Positions 9,765-20,124 of a stretch of DNA of 64,000 nucleotides are shown one piece after another; the stretch's first letter is position 1, and the number at the start of each line of letters is the position of its first letter. Both the position numbers and the translations under genes were made by a program. The notes beneath the pieces were generated by a model. The model was not told where the DNA came from and ran no database searches. It saw only the letters and a program-made list of their open reading frames with translations. Source of the stretch: a bacterium (GTDB lineage Bacteria; Bacillota; Bacilli; Lactobacillales; Streptococcaceae); assembly GCA_905221235.1 (NCBI GenBank), contig CAJNCJ010000003.1, positions 90,784-154,783 on the forward strand, written 5' to 3'.

Positions 9765-12472
9765 TACTCTACAGATTTCAAGGCTTCTAACATATCAACT
9801 TTTCTCAGATGATGATTGACAAAGAAACCAAGTACGGTCAAAATGATGCTTACTGCTGCCACCGGAATCGCATAGACTTCCCAGCCTACCTGCGGATAAA
9901 AGAGAATAGTCGCAGGAGAAATCATTTGAATCAAAAATTGGTGTAAATAGAAACCAGATACCAAACCAAGTACGATTCCCACAAGAGACAAGACAATCGT
10001 CTCACGGTAAATGTAGAGGGTGACTTCTTTATTATGAAAACCGAGCACCTTGATAGTGGAGAGTTCACGGATTCTCTCAGCCACGTTGATATTGGTCAAA
10101 TTGTAGAGGATAACCATAGCCAACAGAACCGATACGATGACCAAGATAGTCATGGTCTGATTGAGTGAACTTGCGACCGAGTCAAAAAGTCGAATTGCTG
10201 AAGCATTCTGGACAACACTGGACACCGCAGATTGATTCATAAGTAAGCCGGCCTGTCTTTCGATACTAGGCGCACTAGAATCCTTTAGCGAAACCAGATA
10301 AGTGTTGGCTTGGGGTAGCTGTCCGTAAATTTGCTCATAGCTAACCTGACTCATATAAATAAAGTGGCCAACGTAGTTCTCAGTAATAGCAGCGACCGTT
10401 AGTTCCTTACCTTCAATTTCTAAAGTCTGTCCAACCTTAACACCTGCCAGCTGGGCGAGTTTAGCTGTAATAACAACTCCATCTTTTAATGTCAACTCTT
10501 GCTGATGATGTTGCAGATGAATAAAGGGAGTCAAATCTTCCTTCTCTGTCATCATAAGGGTAATGGTCTGAAGACCAGCCTTACCTTTGAAATCCTTGTC
10601 TAGCGTTTTAGAATAGATTTTCTGGTAGGCTTGAATATCCTGCCCTTTCAACACTTCTTCTAGATTTGCCTTGTCTTGATTGGTCGCACTAAGATTTTCA
10701 GAGACAATCATTTGATACTGTTGGATTTGTTGAAACTGTCTAGACGGAACTCCTGCTACAGAGGATTGGATTCCCAAACCTGCAAAGAGCAGGGCTACAG
10801 AACCTGCTACACCAAAGATCGTCATCAACATCCGCTGCTTATAACGGAAGATATTGCGAGCTGTTACCTTATGAGTAAAACTTAGACGGCGCCAAATAAA
10901 ACCGATGCGCTCCAGTAAGATTTTAGCTCCTTTAACAGGAGGTTTAGGCAGTAAAAGCTGGGCTGCTTCATCATGAAGTTCCCTACGAGCTACCAGATAG
11001 GCTGGTAACACACTCGCCAACCAACTCAAACCAAGAGCCAGTAAGCTATAGGTCCAATAGAACTGAATCTGGGTTTCTCCCACTACCATACCTTTTGTAA
11101 TAACACTTGAAATCACACTGGCTAGTAAATAATGTCCAAGTATACTACCTAGAGCTGTTCCGACAGTTCCAGCTACTAGACCGTAGAGGAGAAACTTGGC
11201 AATAATATCCTTGCTACGATAGCCCAAGGCCTTAAAAATTCCTGCATGAGTTCGCTCTTCATCCACAAAGCGAGTCATAGTTGTGAAGGTCACCATAGCT
11301 GCTACGGCATAAAGAACCACAGGAAAAATATTGCCCACTGCCCGAATACTGGCTGAAGCATTACTGTACATGAGATAGCCCTGACCACCTGGTATGGTCT
11401 GACGATTATAGACTTGATACTTGGGCTCCGCCAAATCATCCAAGACTTGCTGATGTTTTTCTAATTTTTCCTTTTCTTGGGCTAGATTTTGTTCAGCCTG
11501 CTTTAGTTTGTCCTCTTCCTTACTCAATTCCTGCTTGGCTTGGGTAAGTTGAGCACTGGCCTGCTCTCTCTGATCTTGAGGAAGCAAGGCTAGTTGACTT
11601 TCCTGAGCCTGTAAACGAGCTTGAGCAGCTGCCAAACGACGCTTGCCTTCCTGTAAATTAGTCTCAGCCTTATCAAGGGTTTCTTTGCCTTTGTCTAGAG
11701 ACTCTTGTCCTTCTTTTCTCAAGAGTTGTAGACGTGCCTTGCCATTATCTGATAAAGTTTGTTCAAGTTCTTCCTGATGTTGCTTGGATTTCTCTTCATA
11801 AGCTGCTGAAAAAGCATTTAATCCTGCTAAATCTTGATATTTCAAACGAGCTATATTGTAGACTTTCTGATCAAACTGACTAGGTAAAATCACTCCATAG
11901 GCTGTCAGAGTCCCACTTCCACTTCCTGCGTAGCCCATATCTCGCTGGGAGAGGATTTCAGCTGAATCCACAAAACCAGTAATTGTATAAGTATGGTCTT
12001 TTAAAGAGGAAGGCCCCTCTTCTTTTTCTTTAAAACTAATCTCCTGCCCCACGCTGTATTGGCCTTGCAAATGAGTGGCCAAAGCAATTTCCTGGTCTGA
12101 CTGAGGAAACCGCCCCTCTCTTAGCTGAAAGGTTGAAATTCGCTCTGGTTTGGAGTACAGCCGAATAGCATCCTGCCTATTTTCCATAGTCACATCTGTC
12201 AAATAGCCAAACTCAACCTCTGCGCCCTCTATCTGTTCTAGTTCTTCTTGATCTGCTTGATCCAAACCATAATTAGACATAACTGCCAAATCCAAGGTTT
12301 GAGCAGTTGTTAAATAAGCATTAGCTGTCGCCTCCATGTTGGGGCTAGTCACTTTGAGGCCTACTAAGGCTAGAGACCCTAACATCATCAAGGTCAAGAT
12401 GGATAAAAAACGCCCTTTGGAGCCTGTGAAGGACTGAATTAAGTCCTTCCAATAGGTTTTTCGCTTCATCAT
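9764..12472 (-). CDS. FtsX/MacB-type ABC permease with extracytoplasmic coiled coil
   Basis: A 902-residue membrane protein with the duplicated FtsX-like (DUF-type ABC-2) layout: one hydrophobic segment near residues 22-42, a large outer domain, three segments around 375-490, then a second FtsX unit with an outer domain and three segments at the C-terminus. Residues about 224-348 are rich in Gln, Glu, Lys and Leu heptads and form a long predicted coiled coil, which is unusual next to most MacB-type permeases. It starts one base after its ATPase gene ends, so the two form one transporter. Substrate unknown; such exporters handle peptides, lipids or act mechanically on cell-wall enzymes. Start is one of two adjacent ATGs (12472 or 12469). 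The stop codon meets RUP copy 4. Confidence 0.85.
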   Translation of the reverse strand: MMKRKTYWKDLIQSFTGSKGRFLSILTLMMLGSLALVGLKVTSPNMEATANAYLTTAQTLDLAVMSNYGLDQADQEELEQIEGAEVEFGYLTDVTMENRQDAIRLYSKPERISTFQLREGRFPQSDQEIALATHLQGQYSVGQEISFKEKEEGPSSLKDHTYTITGFVDSAEILSQRDMGYAGSGSGTLTAYGVILPSQFDQKVYNIARLKYQDLAGLNAFSAAYEEKSKQHQEELEQTLSDNGKARLQLLRKEGQESLDKGKETLDKAETNLQEGKRRLAAAQARLQAQESQLALLPQDQREQASAQLTQAKQELSKEEDKLKQAEQNLAQEKEKLEKHQQVLDDLAEPKYQVYNRQTIPGGQGYLMYSNASASIRAVGNIFPVVLYAVAAMVTFTTMTRFVDEERTHAGIFKALGYRSKDIIAKFLLYGLVAGTVGTALGSILGHYLLASVISSVITKGMVVGETQIQFYWTYSLLALGLSWLASVLPAYLVARRELHDEAAQLLLPKPPVKGAKILLERIGFIWRRLSFTHKVTARNIFRYKQRMLMTIFGVAGSVALLFAGLGIQSSVAGVPSRQFQQIQQYQMIVSENLSATNQDKANLEEVLKGQDIQAYQKIYSKTLDKDFKGKAGLQTITLMMTEKEDLTPFIHLQHHQQELTLKDGVVITAKLAQLAGVKVGQTLEIEGKELTVAAITENYVGHFIYMSQVSYEQIYGQLPQANTYLVSLKDSSAPSIERQAGLLMNQSAVSSVVQNASAIRLFDSVASSLNQTMTILVIVSVLLAMVILYNLTNINVAERIRELSTIKVLGFHNKEVTLYIYRETIVLSLVGIVLGLVSGFYLHQFLIQMISPATILFYPQVGWEVYAIPVAAVSIILTVLGFFVNHHLRKVDMLEALKSVE

Positions 12473-12473
12473 G

Positions 12474-13175
12474 CTAGTACTCCAAACTGTCGATATTCTG
12501 AGGATGCTGGTTGATCACCACATCCTTGACACTGGCATCGTGCATATGAATCACGCGATCAGCAATGGGCGCCAAAGCTCCATTATGAGTCACGATGATC
12601 ACCGTCGCTCCCTTTTGACGAGACATGTCTTGGAGAATTTTCAAAACCTGCTTACCTGTCTGATAATCCAAGGCTCCAGTCGGTTCATCACAAAGGAGAA
12701 TTTTAGGATTTTTAGCTACCGCGCGTGCAATGGAGACTCGCTGTTGCTCCCCTCCAGAAAGCTGGGCTGGAAAATTATTGAGACGATGAGCCAGACCTAC
12801 ATCTGTCAGAACCTGCTCAGGATCCAAGGCATCTATCACGATTTCCGAAGCCAGTTCCACATTTTCCTTAGCTGTCAGATTAGATACTAGATTGTAAAAC
12901 TGAAAAACAAAACCGACATCATTTCTACGGTAATTGGTGCGCTGGTGGGAACTATAGTCCGCAATATTGGCACCATCAATCCAGATTTCTCCCTCGTCAT
13001 TGGTATCCATTCCCCCAAGAAGGTTAAGAACTGTTGACTTACCAGCACCTGACGCACCAAGGATAATCACCAGCTCCCCTTTTTCAATTTCAAAATTCAC
13101 ATCACGATTGGCCATAATCTCCGTGTCCCCAACCTGATAACGCTTGTAACAATGTTTCATCTCAATATAAGCCAT
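12474..13175 (-). CDS. ABC transporter ATP-binding protein (MacB/LolD type)
   Basis: A 233-residue ATPase partner of the coiled-coil permease. Walker A is GASGAGKST, the signature LSGGEQQR and Walker [12 protein letters not shown], typical of the LolD/MacB exporter group. A GTG three codons upstream (13184) is in frame, but the ATG at 13173-13175 has the GAGGGTGAG ribosome site at a good distance. First gene of a two-gene leftward operon; the upstream gap to the GH95 gene is 130 bp and holds its promoter. Confidence 0.9.
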   Translation of the reverse strand: MAYIEMKHCYKRYQVGDTEIMANRDVNFEIEKGELVIILGASGAGKSTVLNLLGGMDTNDEGEIWIDGANIADYSSHQRTNYRRNDVGFVFQFYNLVSNLTAKENVELASEIVIDALDPEQVLTDVGLAHRLNNFPAQLSGGEQQRVSIARAVAKNPKILLCDEPTGALDYQTGKQVLKILQDMSRQKGATVIIVTHNGALAPIADRVIHMHDASVKDVVINQHPQNIDSLEY

Positions 13176-13305
13176 TAGACTCACCCTCTCTTAAACAAAT
13201 TACTTCCTACTACCATTATAACGCTTTTTCAACTAGTTGGAAACTGCTTACATTCTCAAACCCTTCATAAAAGGCAGTCTCAAACCACTGCCTTTTATCT
13301 TCTTC

Positions 13306-15717
13306 TTAAAAATAAAATTGAACAAGATCACCTTCTGCTGTTGCTACCGAAATCCAATCTTTCCCCATGCATTTCGCTTTTGCTTTTTCTTGATTCACTT
13401 CAATCACATTTTTTTCAATGCCTGGATAATAGACTCGCAAATCTCCTCCACTCCTTGATAAAATGCTCATCTGTAAGAGTTTTTTATCCTCCCACTGCAT
13501 GCTAACTTCAAAATGTCCACGTGCCATTAAGCCTGAAACTGAACCTGTTGACCAGGCATCAGGTAGGGCAGCTAGGGGCACCAGATAAGCTGTATGAGAC
13601 TGAAGCAACATTTCTGCCATGCCACTAGTAGCACCAAAATTACCATCTATTTGAAAAGGTGGATGGCTACACCAAAGATTGGGTAAGGTGGATGTCTTTA
13701 ACTGCTCTGCTAATAATTTATGGGCTCGATTTCCATCTCCCAAACGGGCCCAGAGATTGATCTTATTAGCCTTGGACCAGCCTGTGCCCCCATCTCCACG
13801 ATCATTGAGACTAGCACGCGCCGCTTCAAGATACTCTTGCCCCTTATGACTAAAGAGAGTTCCAGGATAGAGTCCCACCAGATGGGAAGCATGCCGATGT
13901 TGGGCCTCCACCTTCTCATTTTGAAAATACTGCTCTTCCTCCTCATACCACTCCCTGATTCGACCAGATTGAGTAATTTGAAGAGGATTTAATAAATCAA
14001 ATTTTTCTTTGACTTCAGTCAACAAGTCCTCATCCATCCCCAGTTCTTGAGCAGCCTGAATAAAATCATGGAATAATTGCCAAGTAAGAGATTGGTCATA
14101 GGTATTGCCAATAGAAATCGGACCATGTTCTGGCGAGTAAGACGGAGAAGATACCCAACGCTGGGCCAGCTTATCCTCATGTAAAAAAGCATTCCAAAAA
14201 CAAACCGTTTCCCTCAACATGGGATAAATTTTCTCCCTGAGATAGTCTTGGTCCCTGTAAAATGAATAGGCCTCATAAACCGTTTGCATCATCCACGCAT
14301 TGGCAGCTGGCGACCAGCCCCAGTAGTAGTCCCAACCAGGTGCCGTCCAGCCAAAAGGAGTCGCTTGCGTATGAACCAACCAACCATTCTCCTCCCCTTC
14401 CTGAGAGACGATTCCTGCATACCTTGCAGCCGCTATGCGACCATAGACACGCAAATCATCGATATAGTTGATAACCGGAAAGGCCGTTTCTAAGAGGTTA
14501 GTCACATAGGCTGGCCAATAATTCATCTGCAGATTGATATTCAAGTGATAGTCTGAATTCCAAGGAGGATTGTCAATCGTATTCCAGACCCCTTGTAGGT
14601 TAGCTGGTAGAGCATCTGGGCAATCTCTGGAAGAACTAATCAATAAATACCGCCCATACTGGAAGAACAGTTCCTCCAAAGCCTGCCCCTCTTGTGGCTT
14701 ATAATTTTTTAACAAATCTTCTGTAGTGGATGCGTCAATTTCAGCCCCCAAATCCAATTGAACACGCTGAAATAAGGATTGGTAGTCCTGAATATGCCTG
14801 GATTTCAATTGGTCATAGCCCTTTTCTTTAGCTGTCTCCACCAAGTCCTTTACTTGCTGCTCTAAATCTAGTTTTTTGCGATAATTGCTAGCAGGATTTT
14901 GGGCAAAATCTGTCTTAGCAGACAAGAAAAGATTGGCATAACTGGCTCCTGATATCTGAACCTTATTCGACAAGACTCTAATGTCTCCATCCGTTTGCCA
15001 AGTAAGACAGCCAGCAAACCGCAGATTATTATCCTTAACCCGTCCCTTCATCGAGATATGAGAATCAGTGATATCCAGCTGGCATTCCTTGTAATCAGAC
15101 TTTTTCTGCTCATACTTTCCATCAGAAGCCAAATCACGCGTCAAGGACAGTTCCATAGTAAAATCTAGAGTTTCCTCCCCTTCCTTAGTAAAACGCTGAA
15201 CCAAGAGATCATCTGGAAAACTGGCAAAGGCTTCACGTTCAAATCTCGTTCCCTTATAGGCATAAGAAGTCGTCGCAAGCGCCTTACTGATATTCAGCTG
15301 TCTCTGGTAATCCGTCACCTGAGACAAAGTCGTGCCTTGCTGGCTAAACTCTATGAAAATATCTCCAAAAGACAGATAGGTTCCATATTGACTCGTTTTT
15401 GGTCCGACTAGGTGCTGCTCAGCCAATTCCTTAGCAGTATTGCAATCCCTCTTTTCCAAAGCCTGCCGAATCTCAGCTAAAAAACTATACTGATCTTGAA
15501 GATTTCCACCCTGATAATCTGAACTATCAGGAAGTGGACCTCCAGACCAGAGACTTTTTTCATTAAATTGAATCCGCTCAGCCCCTATAAGCCCAAATAC
15601 TTTAGCCCCTAAAGAACCATTACCTATCGGTAAAGCCTCTTCTTCCCAGCCCTTGTAAGTGCTTGAAGCTGGTTGCTTGTAGGTCAGTACATAATCTTGT
15701 TTTTTATTCCTTATCAT
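13306..15717 (-). CDS. Glycoside hydrolase family 95, probable alpha-L-fucosidase
   Basis: An 803-residue GH95 enzyme. Family motifs are clear: LPIGNGSLGAKVFG (residues 29-42), FNEKSLWSGGP (51-61), NLQGVWN, NINLQMNYWPAYVTNLLE, SPSYSPEHG with Glu530 as the likely general acid, and FQIDGNFGATSGMAEML with the conserved Asp. GH95 enzymes release alpha-1,2-linked fucose (or L-galactose) with inversion. There is no signal peptide, so it acts on oligosaccharides already taken up. No fucose operon is nearby; gpmA follows upstream on the same strand. Substrate is inferred from the family only. Confidence 0.88.
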   Translation of the reverse strand: MIRNKKQDYVLTYKQPASSTYKGWEEEALPIGNGSLGAKVFGLIGAERIQFNEKSLWSGGPLPDSSDYQGGNLQDQYSFLAEIRQALEKRDCNTAKELAEQHLVGPKTSQYGTYLSFGDIFIEFSQQGTTLSQVTDYQRQLNISKALATTSYAYKGTRFEREAFASFPDDLLVQRFTKEGEETLDFTMELSLTRDLASDGKYEQKKSDYKECQLDITDSHISMKGRVKDNNLRFAGCLTWQTDGDIRVLSNKVQISGASYANLFLSAKTDFAQNPASNYRKKLDLEQQVKDLVETAKEKGYDQLKSRHIQDYQSLFQRVQLDLGAEIDASTTEDLLKNYKPQEGQALEELFFQYGRYLLISSSRDCPDALPANLQGVWNTIDNPPWNSDYHLNINLQMNYWPAYVTNLLETAFPVINYIDDLRVYGRIAAARYAGIVSQEGEENGWLVHTQATPFGWTAPGWDYYWGWSPAANAWMMQTVYEAYSFYRDQDYLREKIYPMLRETVCFWNAFLHEDKLAQRWVSSPSYSPEHGPISIGNTYDQSLTWQLFHDFIQAAQELGMDEDLLTEVKEKFDLLNPLQITQSGRIREWYEEEEQYFQNEKVEAQHRHASHLVGLYPGTLFSHKGQEYLEAARASLNDRGDGGTGWSKANKINLWARLGDGNRAHKLLAEQLKTSTLPNLWCSHPPFQIDGNFGATSGMAEMLLQSHTAYLVPLAALPDAWSTGSVSGLMARGHFEVSMQWEDKKLLQMSILSRSGGDLRVYYPGIEKNVIEVNQEKAKAKCMGKDWISVATAEGDLVQFYF

Positions 15718-15769
15718 ACTACCATACTAACATAAAAAGCCTAGAAATCAATTCTAGACTTACAATTTT

Positions 15770-16462
15770 TTATTTTCCAAGGTAGTATTCAGAAACTACG
15801 TTCAATTTTTCGTCGAATTCGAATACCAATGGTGGGAAGTTAGGGATTTCCACGTCCATGATTTCGTCATCTGACAAACCTTTGATGTGTTTTACAAGGG
15901 CACGGATTGAGTTACCGTGAGCTCCTACGAATACGTTTTTACCATCTTTAAGAGCTGGAGCGATTTTATCTTCCCAGAATGGAAGGGCACGTTCCAAAGT
16001 CACTTTCAAGTTTTCAGCATCTGGGATAACTGAGTCGTCAAGTGAAGCGTAACGACGGTCAGTATGAGCTGAGTGCTCATCATCACGATCCATGTTTGGA
16101 GGCAATACATCGTATGAACGACGCCAGATGTGAACTTGTTCATCACCAAATTGTTCAGCAGCTTCAGCTTTGTTTTTACCAGTCAAACCACCGTAGTGAC
16201 GTTCGTTCAAGCGCCATGATTTTTCAACTGGAACCCACAATTGGTCAGAAGCTTCAAGAGCCAAGTTAGTTGTTTTGATAGCACGTTTCAATACTGAAGT
16301 GTAAGCTTGGTCAAATTCGATACCAGCTTCTTTGATCAATTTACCAGCGTCAATCGCTTGTTGTGTACCTTTTTCAGACAAATCAACATCAGCCCAACCA
16401 GTGAAAAGGTTAGCTTTGTTCCATTCAGACTCACCGTGGCGAGCAAAAACCAATTTTACCAT
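15770..16462 (-). CDS. gpmA: 2,3-bisphosphoglycerate-dependent phosphoglycerate mutase
   Basis: A 230-residue glycolytic enzyme interconverting 3- and 2-phosphoglycerate. The phosphohistidine motif is ARHGESEWN with His9; further active-site motifs are [10 protein letters not shown] and [14 protein letters not shown]. Codon use is strongly biased as expected of a highly expressed gene. The start at 16462 has an AAAGGAGA ribosome site. It is monocistronic. Confidence 0.97.
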   Translation of the reverse strand: MVKLVFARHGESEWNKANLFTGWADVDLSEKGTQQAIDAGKLIKEAGIEFDQAYTSVLKRAIKTTNLALEASDQLWVPVEKSWRLNERHYGGLTGKNKAEAAEQFGDEQVHIWRRSYDVLPPNMDRDDEHSAHTDRRYASLDDSVIPDAENLKVTLERALPFWEDKIAPALKDGKNVFVGAHGNSIRALVKHIKGLSDDEIMDVEIPNFPPLVFEFDEKLNVVSEYYLGK

Positions 16463-16551
16463 TAGATGGATTCTCCTTTAAATTTTCCGAGGTTTCCCCT
16501 CGTTTATCTATTCTATTTTACACAATTTTTCACAAAAAAGCTAGTCAAAAC

Positions 16552-16594
16552 CAAAAAGGAAAGGACTGTTTGACAATCCTTTTCCTTATTTTTT
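16552..16594. terminator. Terminator between the membrane protein gene and gpmA
   Basis: Inverted repeat with arms AAGGAAAAGGAttg and cagTCCTTTCCTT, flanked by A- and T-runs on both sides. It overlaps the end of the leftward 132-residue gene and ends transcription before gpmA. Confidence 0.7.
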
Positions 16595-16991
16595 ATCCTT
16601 CAACTTTGAATTTTTTGAGACTTCCTAAAAATAGTGAACCACCGATAATTGCTAGGATTCCTCCTACCCAACCAAGGGCTGGAATCAAGCCAACTGCTCC
16701 ACCTACGATTAATAGGACAGAAGGAGCCGAACCAACACGACTTTCTCCCTTATAGTATACAATCGCAACAATTCCTAAAACTAAAATAGCAATTTTCAAA
16801 ACAGTTGGAAGTAAAACTCCTGCAACTCCTGCAACTGTTGTAGATGCAGTTAATTCAGGACTCTGTGTAGCTGTTGCTGTAGCAGCTGTACTCACAACTG
16901 CTGCTAGTAAAAGAAATGGGGCAATAAGCAAGTATATTCCACCTACTAAACCAACAATACCACTATAAAGTGCTAAAGCTTTTGACTTCAT
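16593..16991 (-). CDS. Small four-segment membrane protein
   Basis: A 132-residue hydrophobic protein with about four membrane segments (near residues 8-33, 53-80, 88-106, 108-124) and an Ala/Thr-rich outer loop after the first. The C-terminus is basic (KKFKVEG). It resembles the DUF4064-type small membrane proteins of streptococci, but this is judged only from its hydropathy and Gly-rich pattern. Function unknown. It is monocistronic, with an AAAGGAGA ribosome site and a terminator overlapping its end. Confidence 0.75.
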   Translation of the reverse strand: MKSKALALYSGIVGLVGGIYLLIAPFLLLAAVVSTAATATATQSPELTASTTVAGVAGVLLPTVLKIAILVLGIVAIVYYKGESRVGSAPSVLLIVGGAVGLIPALGWVGGILAIIGGSLFLGSLKKFKVEG

Positions 16992-17080
16992 AATAAATCT
17001 CCTTTAATGTTTTATACTAAATATTATACCATAACTAGTTAAAATACTCAATTCATGAATATTCTCCAGACTACTCGAAA

Positions 17081-19873
17081 CTATTTCTCTTCAAATCCTT
17101 CTGCGACTGCGTCCGCAAAGTTTTCTTCTACGATGCTAGCACAGTGGTCACAGATGACTGCGTGGTAGCTGCGTTCTGCTGTTGTTGGGTCGATACGACG
17201 GCAACGGTCACATACTTCACCTGCAGCGCGTTCTACTGTGAAGGCCACATCTTCGAAGCTAACGGCAACTTCTGGAGCTGGTCCTTCTGCGATGGTCAAT
17301 TCAGACACAATCAAAAGTTGAGCTACATTGCTGTTTACTGCTTCGAGTAGAGTTTTCACAACTTCGTTTGGATAAACTGTCAAGTGGGCTTCTAATGATT
17401 TACCGATAACTTTGGCATTACGAGCTTCTTCCAAGGCTTTTTGAGCTTGTCCACGGAAGTCCATGAAGGCAGCCCATGTATCCAAGATTTCTTCTTGGTT
17501 AGCAAATGTCTCTGCTTCTGGCAATTCTGACAATTGAACGAAGTCTTCTGCTTCAAACTCAAGATATGACCAGATTTCTTCCGCAGTGTGAGGAAGGATT
17601 GGTGTCAAGAGTTTGGTGATTTTCACAAGAATGTCATAGAAAACAGTCTGCATTTGACGACGTTCCAATGATTTGGCACCTTCGATGTAAACAACGTCTT
17701 TGGCAAAATCAAGGTAGAAGGCTGACAAATCAACGTTGATAAAGTTCACCAAGGCCTTGTAGATTGTCAAGAATTCAAAGTTGGCGTAAGCATCACGAAT
17801 GGTCTTAACAAGCTGGTTAAAGCGAATCGTCATGTACTTATCAACTGAACGAAGTTCATCGTAAGCGACTGCATCTTGAGCTGGGTTAAAGTCAGATGTA
17901 TTGGCAATCAAGAAACGAAGGGTGTTACGAATCTTACGGTAAGTTTCAGAGACTTGGCTCAAGATATCCATAGAGATACGTACGTCATTGCTTGAGTCAA
18001 CACTTGTTACCCAGAGACGCAAGATTTCAGCACCAAATTGTTTTTCAACATCGCTTGGAGCAATGGTATTTCCAAGAGATTTAGACATCTTCTCACCTTT
18101 ACCGTCAAGGGCAAAACCTTGTGACAAGATTTGCTTGTAAGGTGCTACGCCATGGTTGGCAACAGATGTGATGAGTGATGAGTTGAACCAACCACGGTAT
18201 TGGTCAGAACCTTCTAGGTAAAGGTCTGCTGGGTAAGTCAACTCAGGACGGTTTACTACAACTCCATTCCATGATGAACCTGAGTCAAACCAAACGTCCA
18301 TGATATCTGTTTCTTTTTTGAACTCACCATTTGGTGAACCTGGATGAGTAAATCCTTCTGGCAAGAGGTCCTTAGCATCACGTTCCCACCAAATACTTGA
18401 ACCATGGCCTTCAAAGAGTTGAGCCACGTGTTCAATAGTTTCAGCTGTCATGATCGCTGTACCATCTTCAGCGTAGAAGATAGGAAGTGGAACACCCCAA
18501 GCACGTTGACGAGAGATAACCCAGTCGCCACGGTCACGAATCATATTGTAAAGACGGACTTTACCCCATTCTGAGTGGAATTTCACTTTTTCAATTTCGT
18601 CCAAGATTTCTTGGCGGAATTTAGAAACTGAGGCAAACCATTGTGGTACTGCACGCCAGATGATTGGTTTCTTAGTACGCCAGTCAAATGGGTATGAGTG
18701 AGAAATTTCTTCTTGGGCTAGAAGGAGGTTACCAAGTTTTTCAATAACAGTTGGAACTACCTTTTCATAGAATTGACCTTCAAACTCAGGACCAGCATTC
18801 TTCATCATGATACCACGCTCGTCAACAGTCACTGCGACTTCAAGACCATTAGCAATACCAACATTGTAGTCGTCCTCACCAAAACCAGGGGCTGTATGGA
18901 CAATACCAGTACCAGAGTCAGTTGTAACGTGGTCTCCAAGGATAACCAATTCATCTACAGCTGTATCCCATGGATGTTCTGTTACGATATGATTCAATTC
19001 TTGACCACGGTAAGTTGCCAACACTTGAACATCAGCCCAGCTAAATTTCTCAGACAAGCTAGTCAACAATTCTGCAGCAACCACAAACTTACGAGCTTCA
19101 CCAGCAGGTTGAACCAAAACGTAATCAATATCTGCTCCGACAGTCAAACCACGAGAAGCTGTGATGGTAAATGGAGTAGTTGTCCAGACAACAATGTAAG
19201 TATCTGTATCTAGAACACCTTTGCCATCTTTTACCTTGTTGGCATAGTAAAGGGAAGTTGAAACTAAGTCATGGTATTCAATCTCTGCTTCAGCAAGGGC
19301 TGACTCAGATGACCAAGACCAGTAAACTGGTTTTGCACCACGGTAGATATAACCTTTATTAGCCATCTCACCAAAGACACGGATTTGGGCTGCTTCATAG
19401 TCAGGAGTCAAGGTCACATATGGATTTTCCCAGTCACCAGAAACCCCCAAACGTTTAAAGTCTTCACGTTGTTTATCTACTTGTGAAAGAGCGTATTCAC
19501 GGCAAAGTTTCAAGTACTCAACCAAGTCCATTTCTTTACGTTTGACACCTTGTTTTGCCAAAACTTGCTCGATTGGCAGACCATGTGTATCCCAACCTGG
19601 AATATATGGTGCATAAAATCCTGACATAGATTTTGAACGAACAATGATATCTTTTGAAATCTTGTTCATTGCGTGTCCAACGTGGATATTTCCATTCGCA
19701 TATGGAGGGCCATCATGCAAGGTGAAATGAGGTTTTCCTTGGTTCAATTCTTGACGACGTTGATAAAGTTTTGCATCTTCCCATTCCTTTTGCCAAACTG
19801 GCTCTTTGGTAGGAAGGCCTGCACGCATTGGGAAAGCTGTTTTCCCAAGATTAAGGGTATCTTTGAGTTTCAT
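17081..19873 (-). CDS. ileS: Isoleucyl-tRNA synthetase
   Basis: A 930-residue class I synthetase charging tRNA-Ile. Signature HIGH is in [15 protein letters not shown] in [10 protein letters not shown], and a CP1 editing domain lies between them ([14 protein letters not shown]). The C-terminal zinc finger CDRCRR and CDHC is complete, which marks the bacterial type 1 enzyme. An AAAGGAGA ribosome site lies 5 bases before the ATG. Expression is controlled by the T-box leader directly upstream. Confidence 0.97.
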   Translation of the reverse strand: MKLKDTLNLGKTAFPMRAGLPTKEPVWQKEWEDAKLYQRRQELNQGKPHFTLHDGPPYANGNIHVGHAMNKISKDIIVRSKSMSGFYAPYIPGWDTHGLPIEQVLAKQGVKRKEMDLVEYLKLCREYALSQVDKQREDFKRLGVSGDWENPYVTLTPDYEAAQIRVFGEMANKGYIYRGAKPVYWSWSSESALAEAEIEYHDLVSTSLYYANKVKDGKGVLDTDTYIVVWTTTPFTITASRGLTVGADIDYVLVQPAGEARKFVVAAELLTSLSEKFSWADVQVLATYRGQELNHIVTEHPWDTAVDELVILGDHVTTDSGTGIVHTAPGFGEDDYNVGIANGLEVAVTVDERGIMMKNAGPEFEGQFYEKVVPTVIEKLGNLLLAQEEISHSYPFDWRTKKPIIWRAVPQWFASVSKFRQEILDEIEKVKFHSEWGKVRLYNMIRDRGDWVISRQRAWGVPLPIFYAEDGTAIMTAETIEHVAQLFEGHGSSIWWERDAKDLLPEGFTHPGSPNGEFKKETDIMDVWFDSGSSWNGVVVNRPELTYPADLYLEGSDQYRGWFNSSLITSVANHGVAPYKQILSQGFALDGKGEKMSKSLGNTIAPSDVEKQFGAEILRLWVTSVDSSNDVRISMDILSQVSETYRKIRNTLRFLIANTSDFNPAQDAVAYDELRSVDKYMTIRFNQLVKTIRDAYANFEFLTIYKALVNFINVDLSAFYLDFAKDVVYIEGAKSLERRQMQTVFYDILVKITKLLTPILPHTAEEIWSYLEFEAEDFVQLSELPEAETFANQEEILDTWAAFMDFRGQAQKALEEARNAKVIGKSLEAHLTVYPNEVVKTLLEAVNSNVAQLLIVSELTIAEGPAPEVAVSFEDVAFTVERAAGEVCDRCRRIDPTTAERSYHAVICDHCASIVEENFADAVAEGFEEK

Positions 19874-19903
19874 GGTATCTCCTTTATAAATAATAACAAA
19901 TTA

Positions 19904-20105
19904 AAAACCACGACTTCCAAAAAGGACGAAAATCGTGGTACCACCTTTATTCGAAAAAAGACTCAGCTTTTTTCCTCTTATCCCGTAACGTGGGGAACGT
20001 CAAATCTTACTCCATTCAGACTTGAGTTTTTGAGAGGATAATCTTATCGTTAGGGATTACAGGACTCACACCATCTCCTGCTCGCTGGAAATATAAGGAT
20101 AAGAT
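19904..20105 (-). promoter_or_regulatory. T-box riboswitch for ileS (specifier AUC)
   Basis: Leader of about 200 nt on the minus strand. The T-box core AAAGGTGGTACCACG is at 19934-19948. It overlaps the terminator, whose arms CCACGA and TCGTGG (19933-19938 and 19909-19914) precede a U-run at 19904-19908. Stem I is closed by ATCTTATC (20098-20105) with GATAAGAT (20041-20048). The codon ATC, for Ile, sits at 20055-20057 on its 3' side, where the specifier is expected. The upper part CAGGAGATGGTGTGAGTCCTG forms the stem I arm. Uncharged tRNA-Ile should favour the antiterminator and ileS expression. Stem I is short, about 65 nt. Confidence 0.9.
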
Positions 20106-20124
20106 ATTGTTCTCAGAATATTTC

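Noticed and set aside
18773..19213. Long plus-strand ORF inside ileS
   Set aside because: Codon pattern of an antisense shadow; ileS itself is complete and conserved.
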